Shown here: one piece after another, positions 24,719 through 35,905 of the stretch
Numbering within the stretch: the stretch's first letter is position 1
How the letters are laid out: every line of letters begins with the position of its first letter
From: Typhlomys cinereus
Taxonomy: Eukaryota; Chordata; Mammalia; Rodentia; Platacanthomyidae
NCBI GenBank assembly: GCA_023101885.1
Contig: JALPQD010000295.1
Span: forward strand, 2,656,505-2,720,504
Reading direction: 5' to 3'
Length of the DNA stretch: 64,000 bases
The notes under the pieces: generated by a model
Databases searched by the model: none
What the model was told of the DNA's origin: nothing
The model's input: only the letters and a program-made list of their open reading frames with translations
Position numbers and translations under genes: made by a program

Positions 24719-25020
24719 AAACAAAAAACCCACACACATACATATGTGTGCTCACACACATTTGAATACACATATTCACATACTCGCACCCCATACACAC
24801 ACAAAAATGGAAAAAAGTGAAATCATCTGTTTTAAAACCGATGAGATGGCTAAGTGGGTAAAGGCACTTGTGTGAAACTTTGGCAACTTGAGTTAGGTCC
24901 CTAGAACTCACATGGTAGAAAGACAGAACCAGCTCCTGAAAGTTGTCCCCTGACCACCACACAGGTACTGTGGCATGCACCTGCTTGCTCTCTGCCTCTG
25001 CATTCTCAAATAAACAAAAA
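24719..25020 (+). repeat. (CA)-rich patch and B3-type SINE
   Basis: 24836-25020: GATGAGATGGCTAAGTGGGT, GGTCCCTAGAACTCACATGG, GAAAGTTGTCCCCTGACCAC and AATAAACAAAAAAG tail. Confidence 0.7.
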
Positions 25021-25654
25021 AGACATTAAACTTTTTTAAAAAATTATCAAAATTATACTTTAAATTTATAGTGAAAATTATTTCTATTGTATGTATCTGA
25101 ATCCTTAACTGTGGTCTATTTTTATTATTCTAACTATCATATGTGGCATCTGCTTTCTCTTTTTGCCAATTTGGCTAGATATTTATCAATATTATTAGAC
25201 ATTTCAGATAATAACCTTTAATGTTTTTACCTTATTTTCATTAATTTTTATATTTCTGTTTCCCTTGGGGCCTATTACCATTTTTTTCTTCTGAATTAAT
25301 TGATGTCAGCTACTAAGTTAACTGATTTTTGTACTTTATTTCTTTTCAGTACCTATATTTCAGACTGAAAATACCACTTTAGTGATTATTAAGTTGAATA
25401 CCACAAGGTTTGACAGGTGGTGTTTTATTGTCATGAAATAAAATGCTTTAGGTTCCAACATGATAGTTTTTTAAATCTGTAAATTATTTAATAGTATAAG
25501 TTTAGATATCTGACCATAAGAAGAGTCTGTGATGACTTTTATAGTTTTCTTTTATTTCTTTTTGTTTCTGTCCAGGTATTACTTCTGAAAGCCATACTTT
25601 ATATCAGAAAGCACTGGGGTTATAGGCAACATTGTGCCTGGAGTTCCAGCAGCA
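25021..25654. other. Intergenic AT-rich sequence below the 25.7-kb pseudogene
   Basis: No repeat recognised except that 25600-25654 continues the homology with the 3' flank of the 57-kb TRAV gene (ACTGGGG...). Confidence 0.4.
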
Positions 25655-25693
25655 AGTTTGAGTATAGATTGCAGGTGCTAGGGGAACACTATG
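25655..25693 (-). other. Relic RSS of the 25.7-kb TRAV pseudogene
   Basis: Heptamer CATAGTG (25687-25693, one mismatch), 23-bp spacer (25664-25686) and nonamer ACTCAAACT (25655-25663). Spacer and nonamer share GCACCTGCA and CTCAAAC with the RSS at 57265-57303. Confidence 0.78.
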
Positions 25694-25985
25694 TACCTTG
25701 TACAGACTGTAGTTATTGTCCTATTGTCCCACCAGGCTTGGAGCCTGAGAGATTTAGGGAGCTATCTTTTCTGGTACTTGCCAAACTGAGCTGGCAGTTT
25801 TCCCTTTCTTATCAGCTCGCCACTCATATAAGGGTACCAAGAAGACAAGACCTTCTTTATGTCCTGCTTGTACCAGAAGGGTGGGTGTTCAGTGATCTTG
25901 AGGAATGGTCAGTTCATAGAGACATCCTTTCCTTCCTGGATGGATATTGACTGAACACTCTCACTCAGCTGTTGACTACATACCA
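25694..25985 (-). pseudogene. TRAV pseudogene (TRAV29/TRAV27-like) with in-frame stops
   Basis: A V exon of normal length (292 bp) follows a polypyrimidine TTTCTATCCAG acceptor. It can be read as VCSQQLSESVQS, ISIQEGKDVSMN, then a TGA exactly where the first conserved Cys should be, then PPFWYKQD with the core Trp at 25873-25875, and SGELIRKGKLPAQFGKYQKR before a TAG. A frameshift then leads to SSLNLSGSKPGG, the remnant of the SLHITASQPGD strand. The second Cys codon seems to remain as TGT in a shifted frame. The RSS is recognisable. Several lesions make it nonfunctional. No leader exon was identified upstream. Strand and spacer similarity tie it to the 57-kb gene; the exact human family (27, 29 or other) is not resolved. 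Confidence 0.82.
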
Positions 25986-26692
25986 CTGGATAGAAAGACA
26001 AAGGAAAAGAATTAATATTAAATCATCCTTCTCAGACCTACAATGGGCATTATTTCCCTAAACTTCCTAAATGTACCTCTTTGCTTTTTTTCTTTCCTTC
26101 TGACTCTTTCTAGGCTTGGATCGACCTTCACCTCCTACCCTCATAGAGATTCTAACACTTTACAATTCTCTGTGGAAGAATTGGAAATTCTCAAGACTCA
26201 CATTTAGCTGCATTCACAGGACTGCTAACAAACCTTCAAGAGTCATCTCCAATTAGCAAATAATTGTTTTCTAATGGAGTTTCTGCTTCGAGAAGTTCAT
26301 CTGGACTTAGACTAACCACTGTGATGCTAAGAATAATATGTTTTATCAGTCAACCAGATTGCTCATTGTGTGTTTCCTCTGGGGTGGAACTAACCAAATG
26401 TCGGACTTCAAATGGAGACATTGTCTTCTTATGGTTCCTCACTAGGTGGACTCTCCACGTCCTGATTTCAATCTCTTTGTATTACCCTCCTGTTTCTCAG
26501 ACTCCTGTGGTGAACACACTTGTCAAATACTCACTATATGTGGGAGAAATATAGGAACATGAATGACAAAAAATGTTCAGGGCCAATATCTCTAAAGAGC
26601 CAGTTTAGGATAGGATTATGAGTAACCATATTGGATTGAAAAAGGCATTTTCCCCTCTGCTCTTTTCTGAGAATCGACAGACTGAAGTGCAA
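25986..26692. other. Spacer between two divergent TRAV pseudogenes
   Basis: The 5' ends of the minus-strand pseudogene (25985) and the plus-strand TRAV30-like pseudogene (26693) face each other across about 700 bp of apparently nonrepeat DNA. A leader for the minus-strand copy is not recognisable here. Confidence 0.5.
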
Positions 26693-27653
26693 ATGATGGA
26701 GATGCTCCTGCAAATATTTATGCGGACACTGGGGCTACAGGCAGTCTGTAAGTGTGGATTTTATCTGGGACAGTGATGTGGTGATCGCAGACTCCTAACA
26801 GCATGCCCTAGGGTCATCTTCTGTCTTGGGAGGACTTTTCAGAGCTGATACATGTTGAAAAAAATAGATGTCTTCTGAGTTGATGTGATGATGATGCAGT
26901 TCAGGAAATGTGGGAAGTGGGAGAATCATCACTGTACTATAATCGCAAGGTCTTAAGGACCTTTACTTTCTTTGTGTTGTCTTTTCAAATAGGGGTTTGT
27001 ACCAACAAGCTGCAGCACAGGATGATCTCTGATCATCCAAGAAGGGGGAAATATCACCATCAACTGCAGTTCATCAGAAATTACATACAGAGAATGTAAG
27101 GGTTACTGTTAATTATTGCCGTGAGAGAGCACCTGAAGTCACACAACTTAAGGGAGAAAGGAAGATTTACTTAACTTACAGTCCTAGAGGGGAAAAACAA
27201 ATTTTCATGGTGGAAATGGCATGGCTGGCTGGTTGAAGCTAGAAACAGGCTACGTCACAACCATCTAAGAGACCAGAGGGAAAGAAACTTCCTGGCATCT
27301 CCTTCTCCTCAGTTTTTTGTTCTTTGGCTCCTTTTATCTGGTCCACTACTGGGAGGTTCAAATGGGATCTCTGGAGGTTCCTATAGGATCTAGGGCTGAT
27401 CTTTGTGTTATTAATATAATCTCTTCAGGTGGTCTCAGCTGATCTTGCTAGGTGGGCTCTCAGCTTATCTTAGTTAATACCAGGTGTGTCAAGTTGACAC
27501 CCAGGATTAACTATCACAGAGACCTTGTCTTCTTGAAAATGTTATAGAAAGGAACAATCACTGCCACATTAGATGATAAAAAGCAGTGAAGTTCCCTGCA
27601 TGTAACAGCCTCACATCCCAGTCTCTCAGGCATCTACCTCTGTGGAACACAAG
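26693..27653 (+). pseudogene. TRAV30-like pseudogene, plus strand, split by an LTR-like insertion
   Basis: Leader exon 26696-26747 (MEMLLQIFMRTLGLQAV, alternative ATG at 26693) ends at a GTAAGT donor in phase 1, like the human TRAV30 leader. The V exon starts at 26993 after a CAAATAG acceptor and restores Trp (WVCTNKLQ). A frameshift precedes LIIQEGGNITINCSSSEITY, which carries the first Cys. At 27095 a 424-bp element interrupts the exon. The V sequence resumes at 27519 (LVFLKML, stop, KGTITATLDDKKQ, stop, SSLHVTASHPSLSGIYLCGT) and reaches the second Cys at 27641-27643. KGTITATLDDKKQ and IYLCGT parallel the TRAV30 pattern KISASFNEKKQ and TYFCGT. The FR2 Trp region is missing. It lies opposite in strand to the other V segments here. 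Confidence 0.85.
27095..27518 (-). mobile_element. LTR-like element inserted in the TRAV30 pseudogene
   Basis: The 424-bp element starts TGTAAGGG and ends ACTATCACA, so it has TG...CA ends. The flanks GAGAA and GAGAC look like a 5-bp target duplication with one mismatch. Its reverse complement matches the elements at 49141-49605 and 8320-8660 (GTGTCAACTTGACA, GGTATTAACTAAGAT). Ends and duplication length suit a solo LTR of the ERVL/MaLR type, but the family name is not certain. Confidence 0.6.
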
Positions 27654-27692
27654 CACAGTAATCTCCAGACCTAGAGAGCTGTCTCCAAACCT
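27654..27692 (+). other. RSS of the TRAV30-like pseudogene
   Basis: Heptamer CACAGTA (27654-27660), 23-bp spacer (27661-27683), nonamer TCCAAACCT (27684-27692, 5/9). Placement right after the codons for CGTQ fixes the strand and end of the V exon. Confidence 0.75.
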
Positions 27693-28034
27693 GCAACTGA
27701 GCCACAGGTACTCTGCTGACGTAGGGCTTCTGAGATGTGACAGGGACACTTGTCAAGACAAGAAACGAGAGCAGATGGTTGTCTTGCATAAAAGAAATAT
27801 GGGAATGATCTGCTGGGAGATTGTACCACAAACATTTCATTTGACTTTTCTTGGTAATTGTTCCTTTTAGTGAATTGAACATTGAACTTATATTCAAACA
27901 GTACAAATTTCAGTAATGCGAACAGTAAATATGCACAAATCTTGTGCCGCATTGTCCCAAAGGCCCTGTCTCCCAGTCTCCTGATGTTTACCCACCTAAC
28001 AGAAGAAACGCTCAGTCATGTACTATGCTTTTCA
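27693..28034. other. 3' flank of the TRAV30-like pseudogene
   Basis: No repeat or gene recognised; short frames on both strands look fortuitous. Confidence 0.4.
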
Positions 28035-28247
28035 TGGTGTATGCTCTTGGGCAGACACAATGGTTTAGTGACTAAGTGAACTTACTATGAAGCCTAATAC
28101 TAGAGTTCAATCCCTGGAACCCGTGTAAAGGTGTAAGGAGAGAGCCAATTTCACAAAGTTGTTCTATGACCTCTATCTACATACATCCTATGGAATATGC
28201 ACTCACACATGCACACAAAATAAACAATTTTCTTTTCAGTTTCTGAG

Positions 28248-28298
<51 letters not shown>

Positions 28299-28580
28299 CA
28301 TTTGCTTGAGTACATGTGTGGGAGCAGGTAGAGGCCCAACATGGATATCAGGATTCATCCTCCCACCACTCTTCCACCTTTTTCTTCTTGAACAGAGTCT
28401 TTAATCAAACCCACAACCCTTCAATATGGCTAGTTTTACTGGGATTCCCTTCTGAGGCTAGAATTTTGAGGCTACAACACCTACATGACATCTTATATGG
28501 GATCTGGGGAACCCAGCTCCAAACCTCTTGCTTGTGCTATAAGCACTTTAACCACCGAACTGTCTTTCCAATCCCAATAA
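28035..28580. repeat. Two B3-type SINEs around a (GT)n tract
   Basis: 28035-28225 is sense (CACAATGGTTTAGTGACTAA, CAATCCCTGGAACCCGTG). (GT)n at 28249-28297 is followed by an antisense SINE ending CCACCGAACTGTCTTTCCAA at about 28578. Confidence 0.6.
28249..28297 (+). repeat. (GT)n microsatellite
   Basis: About 24 uninterrupted GT units between two SINEs. Confidence 0.9.
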
Positions 28581-29690
28581 ATAAATATTTTTAAAAGATT
28601 TTTTGAAAATACTACTTCATGATGGTTGGCATAGTGATACTGTGACACACTGGACATCTCCACAGAAGGAACACTTTTTCCAAGTCAATATAATAAATAT
28701 AGAAACAAATTAATAGAAAGGCAGATAGATAGATACCCAATTCAGTCTCAGCCTAGTCTACACATCTCCTTATGCTTTCACTCATATTTTATTCTCTATG
28801 TTTCCCTGAGCATTTCGAATTGAAAAATCTGTTTCCTACTTTGCTTCAATGCATAATGATCAGATATTACCTTCTCCTACCACCTCAACAGTAGATATTG
28901 TGTTGGCTCAAGATAGGTTTGGAAGCATTGAAGCGAATGCTTGGCACTAAACTTCTCTGTAAAATCTGTTGTTACACCCACAGATTGGCAGACCATTCAG
29001 CACTCAACCAAGAAGCCCTCTTTTACAACAAAAGGTGTTTATTACTGAAAAGCACGACTTGCTAAAAAGTAGAAAATTAGGGTCTGTGGTTTGCTTGTCC
29101 CTAAACAGGACATATAAACCTCACCTACCCACCCAACTCCCAGGGAACATCATGGAAGAGGGAGCAGCAAAGTTGTAAGAGCTTGAAGTGGGAAGGCGGT
29201 AGGCCAGGCATTATCTTCTGGACATGACATAGTCATGATATACAAGTTTTCATGACAGATATTTATATATACTTATACAAGAATTGCACAAGAACTGTTT
29301 TATCAATATGTCACCATAACACCAGAAAGATCTCAAGAAGCTCCACACTTCTCTGAGAAACTGATGAGGACTAATACTGATGGAGAAGTAAAGGAGGATG
29401 CTTTCCTCTATGGTATATACACTGATCTAGGATGCTTGCTGGAGCATGAATCAGGTCAGGCATAAGTAATCATGGATTAGATGAAACACAATGGACGAAA
29501 AGAGTTGAAAACAGGAGGAAGTCAGTCAGGGGACATGAAAGGTTATAAGGGGAAAAGAAAAGGGGATGGGATTTGGGATTAAGGGTTGAAAATATTATAA
29601 AACCACTATATTCAGGTACATGACATTAAAATAATAAAGATAAATAAATAAAATCAATTAATGTTAAAAAAGATCGCAAGCTAAAGTGAA
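28581..29690. other. Unassigned intergenic sequence
   Basis: No gene or repeat family recognised. 29480-29690 is purine-rich and may be an L1 3' remnant. Confidence 0.35.
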
Positions 29691-30049
29691 ATAATTCACA
29701 TGCCTCTTAGGCATGTTAAGAGGCTCCAGGCACAATAGCAGTAAGGAAATGGAATTAGCCTAGATGTTCATCAACTGATGAAAGGGTAATAAAAAATGTT
29801 GTATAAATACAATAGAATATTGTTCAGCTATTGAGAAAAATAACATCATGAAATTAACAAACTGATGTAATTAGTAAAAAAAAGTATTGAATTAGGAATC
29901 TCATATTCAGAAAGAGAAACACTGCATGTTCTCCCTTATGGAAAATTTTTAGCATTAAAACCTCAGTCTTTATGCTTACCTTGGAACAGTTCTAGAATTT
30001 GGGAAATTAGAAAATGGCCATTAAAGAATGCTATTCAACCATCAAAAAA

Positions 30050-30109
<60 letters not shown>

Positions 30110-31440
30110 ACGCGCGCGCACATACACACGCATATGCACACAGTTGAATAAATAATAATAATAAAAATTTAAAAAAATGAATTAATGAAATTTGCTGGTA
30201 AATGGATAGAATTGGAAGAAGTTACACTGAGCGAAGTATCCCAGGCACAGAAAATTAGATGCTATATGTTCTTTCTTGTAAGTTGATCTTACTTCCAAAC
30301 TCTCTTAATGACATACTTAAAGGAAAATCTCTATAACACCCAGTAGAACCACAAATGATTATAACTAGGAGAGAAGGGGAAAGAAGTCCTCAAGAGAAAG
30401 GCGACAAAGTGGCAAAGTTCAATAGAGAAATTAGGCTACAATGACGAACTACATGTAAGTAGCGAAACATTTGAATCTGCTCACTCTCACTTTCCTTCCT
30501 GTTCACTTGGGTTTGGACAGGTTTGATGAACTGGTCACATATCCCTAGTCATGGAGGAGATAGAGGCTGGTAGTTAGATGGTAGCTGGCTGGCAACCTGG
30601 AGGCTGATCTCACTCACTATTGTGTTCTATTCTTATTTTTCCCTCTACTTTTAAGCCTCTTCCTATATAAAGGCCTTGTTTTAAAACTTCTTTTTATCTT
30701 TGGTTAGGAAGAGACCTTAACACCCAAATAGGAGGAAGTCTAGTACAATGCAGGAGCTACAAAACTGAAAATAACAACCAGCCATAATTCAGAGTACCAA
30801 TGACCCTGCAATGTTCACCCAGAACTAGACTAGTCAAATCTCTCCCCATCCTAATCTTCAGGGAATCTTGCAGAAGAGGGGGCGGCAAAAATCTAAGAAT
30901 CTAAAGATAGGGAGGTCCACTGCTGGACTAGATATTCTACTTAAGACTTGGCTGCAGCAGCCAGGAACTCGCTGTAATGAGATTTGACTTTACCTGATCC
31001 ACACAATGACAATGGCTGACATGTCAACAAGTCCTTATAGACAAACCTCAGGGGAGATGGTTTCAGGCAGTAGATCCTTAGAGGCAAGGAGTTAAACAGA
31101 GGTAAGTATTAGTAAATGGCCCAAGAAGAAACCCCAAAGTATGCCACAGAGTCCTGAATTCCCACTAGAGTAGATGATTCAAAGGGAACTTCAGGGCCTA
31201 TTTAAGCTGATGAATAGGAGGGTGGGAGGGAGCAGGTGGGAAACACCAAGAGAGGAGTGAGGGAAGAAAGGAGGAAGAGAGGGAGGAAAGGGGGGGAGAG
31301 AGGAAGATGAGGGAATAGAAGGGGATAGGAAATGAAAAAGGGAAGGGGGACTGAAGGGGGTAAGGATACCTACCCATTGACCTTGTATAACTAGGTAAAA
31401 TTTTTAAAAAGTCTTGAATAAAAAAAAGAAAAGAAAAATA
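29691..31440 (+). mobile_element. Plus-strand L1: ORF2 C-terminus and 3' UTR
   Basis: Sense ORF2 end (GATGTTCATCAACTGATGAAAGG, TTGTTCAGCTATTGAG), then after a SINE tail insertion AAATTTGCTGGTAAATGGAT, 3' UTR blocks (CTCCCCATCCTAATCTTCAGG) and the G/A-rich tract (31210-31370) with TACCTACCCATTGACCTTGTATAA and A-rich tail. Confidence 0.8.
30045..30172 (+). repeat. SINE tail fragment with (CA)n in the L1
   Basis: (CA)n with (CG)n patch (30052-30120) ends CACACAGTTGAATAAATAATAATAATAA, the 3' end of the young B2-related SINE. It is extremely 5'-truncated or the body is lost. Confidence 0.65.
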
Positions 31441-31737
31441 ATAAAAGGCTCCAGAGAGGAGACAGTTCTTACAAACTACGTGAGGCTTAGTGAGAAACTA
31501 TAAATTTCTAAATCTCTATTTCCCTCTTTAAAACTGATACTCTAATGCTATTTTGTTGATATGGTTTTTATTAGAATGAAGCAGTTACAAATCACATATG
31601 CTAATTGCCAGACACACTATAAGCCTCAGTGCTTGAATTTGTATTTTCACTATCAATCAAATGATAATTATCTCAGTTTATCAAAATTCTCTAGATAAAG
31701 TGAGGAAATGATCAACATAAATTTCCAACATCCATTC

Positions 31738-31916
31738 TTCAGATTTAGTGGATAAAGGTACCTGCTGACCTCTGAAAACTTGAATCTGAAGATCTGAATT
31801 AGGCCATGAGAGAAGCAGAGAACTGACTTCCACAAATTGTCCTCTGACCTTCATAAATTGCACCATAGTGGGCACCTACTCATATGCAAGAGTGTTCACA
31901 TTTGCACACACGCATG

Positions 31917-31970
<54 letters not shown>

Positions 31971-32135
31971 AAACAAGTATAGCAGCTGCCTGTAATCCTA
32001 ACACTCAGGGAATTCCCTGAGCAAACTGGCTAAACTGGCTAGTTAACTTACATGATTAATGTACTCTGTGTTCCACTGAGAGAACTTGAAAACAAGCACA
32101 TTCATGAACACACACATACAAACAAGCATATGCAT

Positions 32136-32180
<45 letters not shown>

Positions 32181-32190
32181 TAAATCTGAA
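31738..32190 (+). repeat. Two B2/B3-type SINE remnants with (CA)n tails
   Basis: 31738-31968: GTGGATAAAGGTACCTGCTG, AAATTGTCCTCTGACCTTC and (CA)24. 31973-32173: CAGCTGCCTGTAATCCTAAC and another (CA)n. Confidence 0.6.
31919..31968 (+). repeat. (CA)n microsatellite
   Basis: About 24 CA units forming the tail of the B3-type SINE. Confidence 0.9.
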
Positions 32191-32269
32191 AAAAAAGTAT
32201 GTAGTCAGTAGTAAATCACCTGTTCGGCATGTGAGGTCCATTCACATGCTAAATGAGGTTTGACCCATA

Positions 32270-32365
32270 GAACAAAAAGGAGAGAGGCACCAAGTCACCA
32301 AGAAGGAGGGAGAGAACAGGGGTACTTATTGAGCTTGTATGATTAGGACAAAAATAAAATGTGGG
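32270..32365 (+). mobile_element. Tiny L1 3' end
   Basis: GGAGGGAGAGAACAGGGGTACTTATTGAGCTTGTATGATT is the last stretch of the L1 3' UTR. Confidence 0.6.
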
Positions 32366-32559
32366 GGAAAATTAATTGTTTTTGTGAACCTATACAAAAT
32401 TTTATATATATATATCGTGTTATTTCCAAATGGATTGTAAATAAAATGGTTAAGATTATAAAACTTTCAAAGATAAGCAATGACAAATCTTAAATGCCTT
32501 GGGTTTGGTAAAGACTTTTTCATTATGCCATGAAGAATGGAAAAATAAAGCACTGATTT

Positions 32560-32905
32560 ATTGTGGTTCATTGAACTTGCTTTTCAAAAGATATAGATAT
32601 AAAATTGAAAAGGAAACCTGAAAAAATCTATATAAAATATGTCTATTACAAAGGCCAAAATTTAGAATATGTTATATGAAGTGTTCTTATAACTAACAAT
32701 ACACACACTTTTTTAAGAAAGCAACAATTTGAACAGAACCTTTCCTGAAGAAGGTCCATGTGTGATAAATAAATATGCACATGAAGATGTTGAGCACAGT
32801 CATTAGGGAATGAAGATTAAAACAATAGCAACACCACCACATCCCCTGTAGATTGATCAAAATGAAATAACAAATATACATTCAAATATTGCTATGGTGG
32901 GGTCC
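32560..32905 (+). mobile_element. Ancient L1 ORF2 fragment, plus strand
   Basis: Sense ORF2 C-terminal signature (GATGTTGAGCACAGTCATTAGGGAATG, ACCACCACATCCCCTG), continued at 33550-33740 (CCAGCAATTCCATTTCTG). Confidence 0.6.
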
Positions 32906-33549
32906 CTTTCTAGAATCTTGGTCTAACAGATCAAGGAATTTTAAAGCAGATATGGAAGGGAATTTGAGGATAGCTAGAGAAGGAGGAAAAAAGTGTTCTG
33001 GACAGTAAAGCGGGCAAGCCATAGATCTCAACAACTTCTGGGAGGATTCGGGTGATGGAAAAAGGGAAGAAAATTAAATAAAAGTCAGAAAGCAGCTGGC
33101 TCGGCAGTGACATTGTGAGCAGCTGCACTGAAGGGGGTGGTTCATAAATTCAAGTCTCATGAAGAGGGCAGTTCCTCCTCTCCTATCTTGTCTTCAGATA
33201 CACCACAATTCTTTCTAATTTTTTTTTATTTAGGTTGGTCTTTATATTTTGCAAGATTTTTGCTTTAATACAGGAAGGGGGTCTTCTCCCAGAAGAGATC
33301 CTCTGAACTATTTCAGGCATGAAAGGCACCTGCTGTCTGCATTGCAAAACGTGATTGCTGATCATCAAGCACACTATTCTCATGCCAGAGGATGGAATGC
33401 TGACATGCCAATGGATATCCAAGTGTCTTGAATGGTGCTACAAAGCAGATGGCTGAGGAGGACTTTGCATTAGTGAGGTTTCAGATCAGTTGATCCTTCA
33501 TAACTGCTGCTGAGGATACAAGAAGTTCAGGTACTTGAAAAAATAGCTT
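32906..33549. other. Unassigned insert between two halves of an ancient L1
   Basis: About 640 bp separates colinear parts of the old L1. It has no recognised family; no clear terminal duplication is seen. Confidence 0.4.
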
Positions 33550-33744
33550 CATTTTTTTCCTAATAAGGTAAATATTCACCTATTATATAACCCAGCAATT
33601 CCATTTCTGACTATTGTCCCCCCCCAACAAAAAAGTTTATATCCATAAAGAACTTACACAGGAAAATTCATATAGCAGTTTGGGAATTTGTTAAATAACT
33701 AATGTCCTTCAACAGGTGGATATACACAATGAATATAATAGCCT
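33550..33744 (+). mobile_element. Ancient L1 continuation
   Basis: TATTATATAACCCAGCAATTCC and CCTTCAACAGGTGGATA continue the fragment at 32560. Confidence 0.6.
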
Positions 33745-34095
33745 TGAAGTTCCTTTGTGGACTAAATGGCTATGTGACCTCCTCTAACTCCAGTGTTAAG
33801 ATTAGTGTTAGTGTTGTTAGTGAAATTAGTGAAGTTAGTGAAATGTTTAAGGCAGTTTAGATTAGAAAAAGTCATGAGGGTGGACCCTTCATAATGAGAT
33901 TAGAGCTCTTACAAGAGACACTAGAGACCTTCTTAGTCTCTTCATCATGTGAGGGCATAGCTAGAGAATAGCCTTGTTAAACCAGGAAGAGAGCCCACAT
34001 CAGGAACAGAATTGATTTGTATCTTGATATTGAATTTTCTAGACTCTAAACTATGGTATTTTGTTATAACAACCATTTTAGCTTATAAAATCTCA
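33745..34095 (+). mobile_element. MLT1-type MaLR LTR
   Basis: GTCATGAGGGTGGACCCTTC, AATGAGATTAGAGCTCTTAC, CATCATGTGAGGGCATAG, CCAGGAAGAGAGCCCACATC and TATGGTATTTTGTTATAACA are the MLT1 consensus in order. A degenerate TTAGTG microrepeat lies at 33795-33845. Confidence 0.8.
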
Positions 34096-34929
34096 AAATA
34101 AATATGCTGAAAGGAATGAGACAAAAGGGATTGCATTCAATTCAATATACAGAATTTTCATAACTTCCACAAATAAGTCAGTGTTAAAGGGAGATAGAAC
34201 CAAGATAATCTAGGACTAAGTAAGACTAGGAGGATGTGGTAAAAAGCTATGCAAGACAAATTAGAAAGAAGCACTGGGAATAGAGCCAGAAAGGAAGGTG
34301 CAGATGTCATCATTTAGATTGTGATGGTAATTTCCTAATTGTCACATCCAGATGATACATTCAGTCATTCATTCATACTTCTCAAATGCATGCAACTTAT
34401 CATGGACTAGCTATGTTTTAAAGGTATAGCTTTTGCTTAAGTTAAAATTAGACAGTGTCAAATGTAAATCCTTCCACACCATACAGAACAGAATTCTTCA
34501 CTTTTTCCTAATTATAACGTGGAAATACTCAAGCATGTAAGACAGCGGAATATTTCCTATCTCAAGATTAATGAATGGCATATTCTATTGAGATAAATAG
34601 ATATGTCATATATGTAAATAAACTATGCAAAACTCCTCATTATTCAACCTTTCTTAGTCCAGTCAAAGGTGGCAGTGTTTGGAAGGAAATTAGTTGCATT
34701 TTTGTATTGCTGAACTAAAGGAAACCCAGGAAAATCTCTCATTGGAACATGAGACTTGTTTGCAGGAGAATGGGTGGGGGTTTTTAGTTGGAGCATGAGT
34801 AACTTAACAATGGCTACACTCCTGAAGAAAATTACTTCCCTCTTCCAAGCAACCAGAACAGTGCAATAGATAGAGGCTAAACCTCAGGCTCCTTTCCTGG
34901 GTCCATACCTGCTGAGCCATTGTCCTTGT
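34096..34929. other. Unassigned intergenic sequence
   Basis: No gene recognised. 34660-34860 looks like a diverged dispersed repeat but I cannot name it. Confidence 0.35.
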
Positions 34930-35849
34930 CCCATTTCATCTTCTATAGGGGAAAAACAGAATGAAATCTGCACTTAAGAAGCTGAGGTAGGAGATCAAAC
35001 CCCTTCAGTTGCAAATGGCCAGGAAGGAAAATGAGTGAACTCGATCTCATTAGCCATGGAGGGTATAGACTATGGAAGATAGATGCTAACCATCCTACAA
35101 ATGGGAGGCTGACCCCCCCCCCCTTACTGCAGTCTCCTACTCCTATTCCATCTATCTTTGAATCTACTCTTATAGTAATTTTCCATTTAAACAGCCTTTT
35201 ATCTTTGGTTAGAAGGTGACCTCCAATACCAATCAGGATGGGGCCAAGGGCAGTGCAGGAACAGCAAAACTGAAAACAACAACAAACCACAATTCAGAAC
35301 ATCAGAGACCCTACATTAACCACTTGGAACCAAACCAGCCAAATCTCTCCCCATCCTAAAGCTCAGGGAAACTTGCGGAAGAGGGAGCAGTAAGATTGTA
35401 AGAGCCTAAAGATGGGGAGGAGCAACAATACGCAAGATACTCCACATAAGTTAAGGGGTACAGTAGCCATAATCAGACTTTAAATGACCCGCGCAATGAC
35501 TGACATGTCAATGACTCCCCAAAGTCTAGCATGGATCACAGGCACTAGGATCCTTAGAGTCAAAGGATTAACAGTCATAATAATGTTCCCATACTAAAGG
35601 GAAGCCCAAGAAAGGGCTCTGGGCAATGCCGCTGAGTTCTTACACCTCATTAGAGAGGAAGGCTCAGAGGGAAGTTTGACATTCACACAAAAAGATGTTC
35701 CAGGGAATGGGGGGGGGGAAGAGGGGGACACTGGAAAAAAGGGAGGGAGGGGGGTGAAAGGAAGGAGTAAAGGGGAGAGCGCAAGGGGGTATGGGGAGGG
35801 GTGGAGGGAGGGAGGGGACCGGGGTACCTATTAAGCTTGTATGATTGGG

Positions 35850-35905
<56 letters not shown>
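34930..35905 (+). mobile_element. L1 3' UTR, plus strand, with (AT)n end
   Basis: TCCCCATCCTAAAGCTCAGG, CCCCAAAGTCTAGCATGG, G-rich tract (35710-35820), GGGGTACCTATTAAGCTTG and a (TA)n microsatellite (35852-35899) in place of a plain A tail. Confidence 0.85.
35852..35899 (+). repeat. (TA)n microsatellite
   Basis: About 24 TA units at the end of an L1 3' UTR. Confidence 0.9.

Noticed and set aside
26314..26330. CACTGTG heptamer-like site in the V-pseudogene spacer
   Set aside because: No V codons with a Tyr-x-Cys motif precede it and no nonamer lies at 12 or 23 bp; chance matches also occur in SINEs.
33795..33845. TTAGTG repeats resembling telomeric hexamers
   Set aside because: Unit is not TTAGGG and the run is short and imperfect within an MLT1-type LTR.
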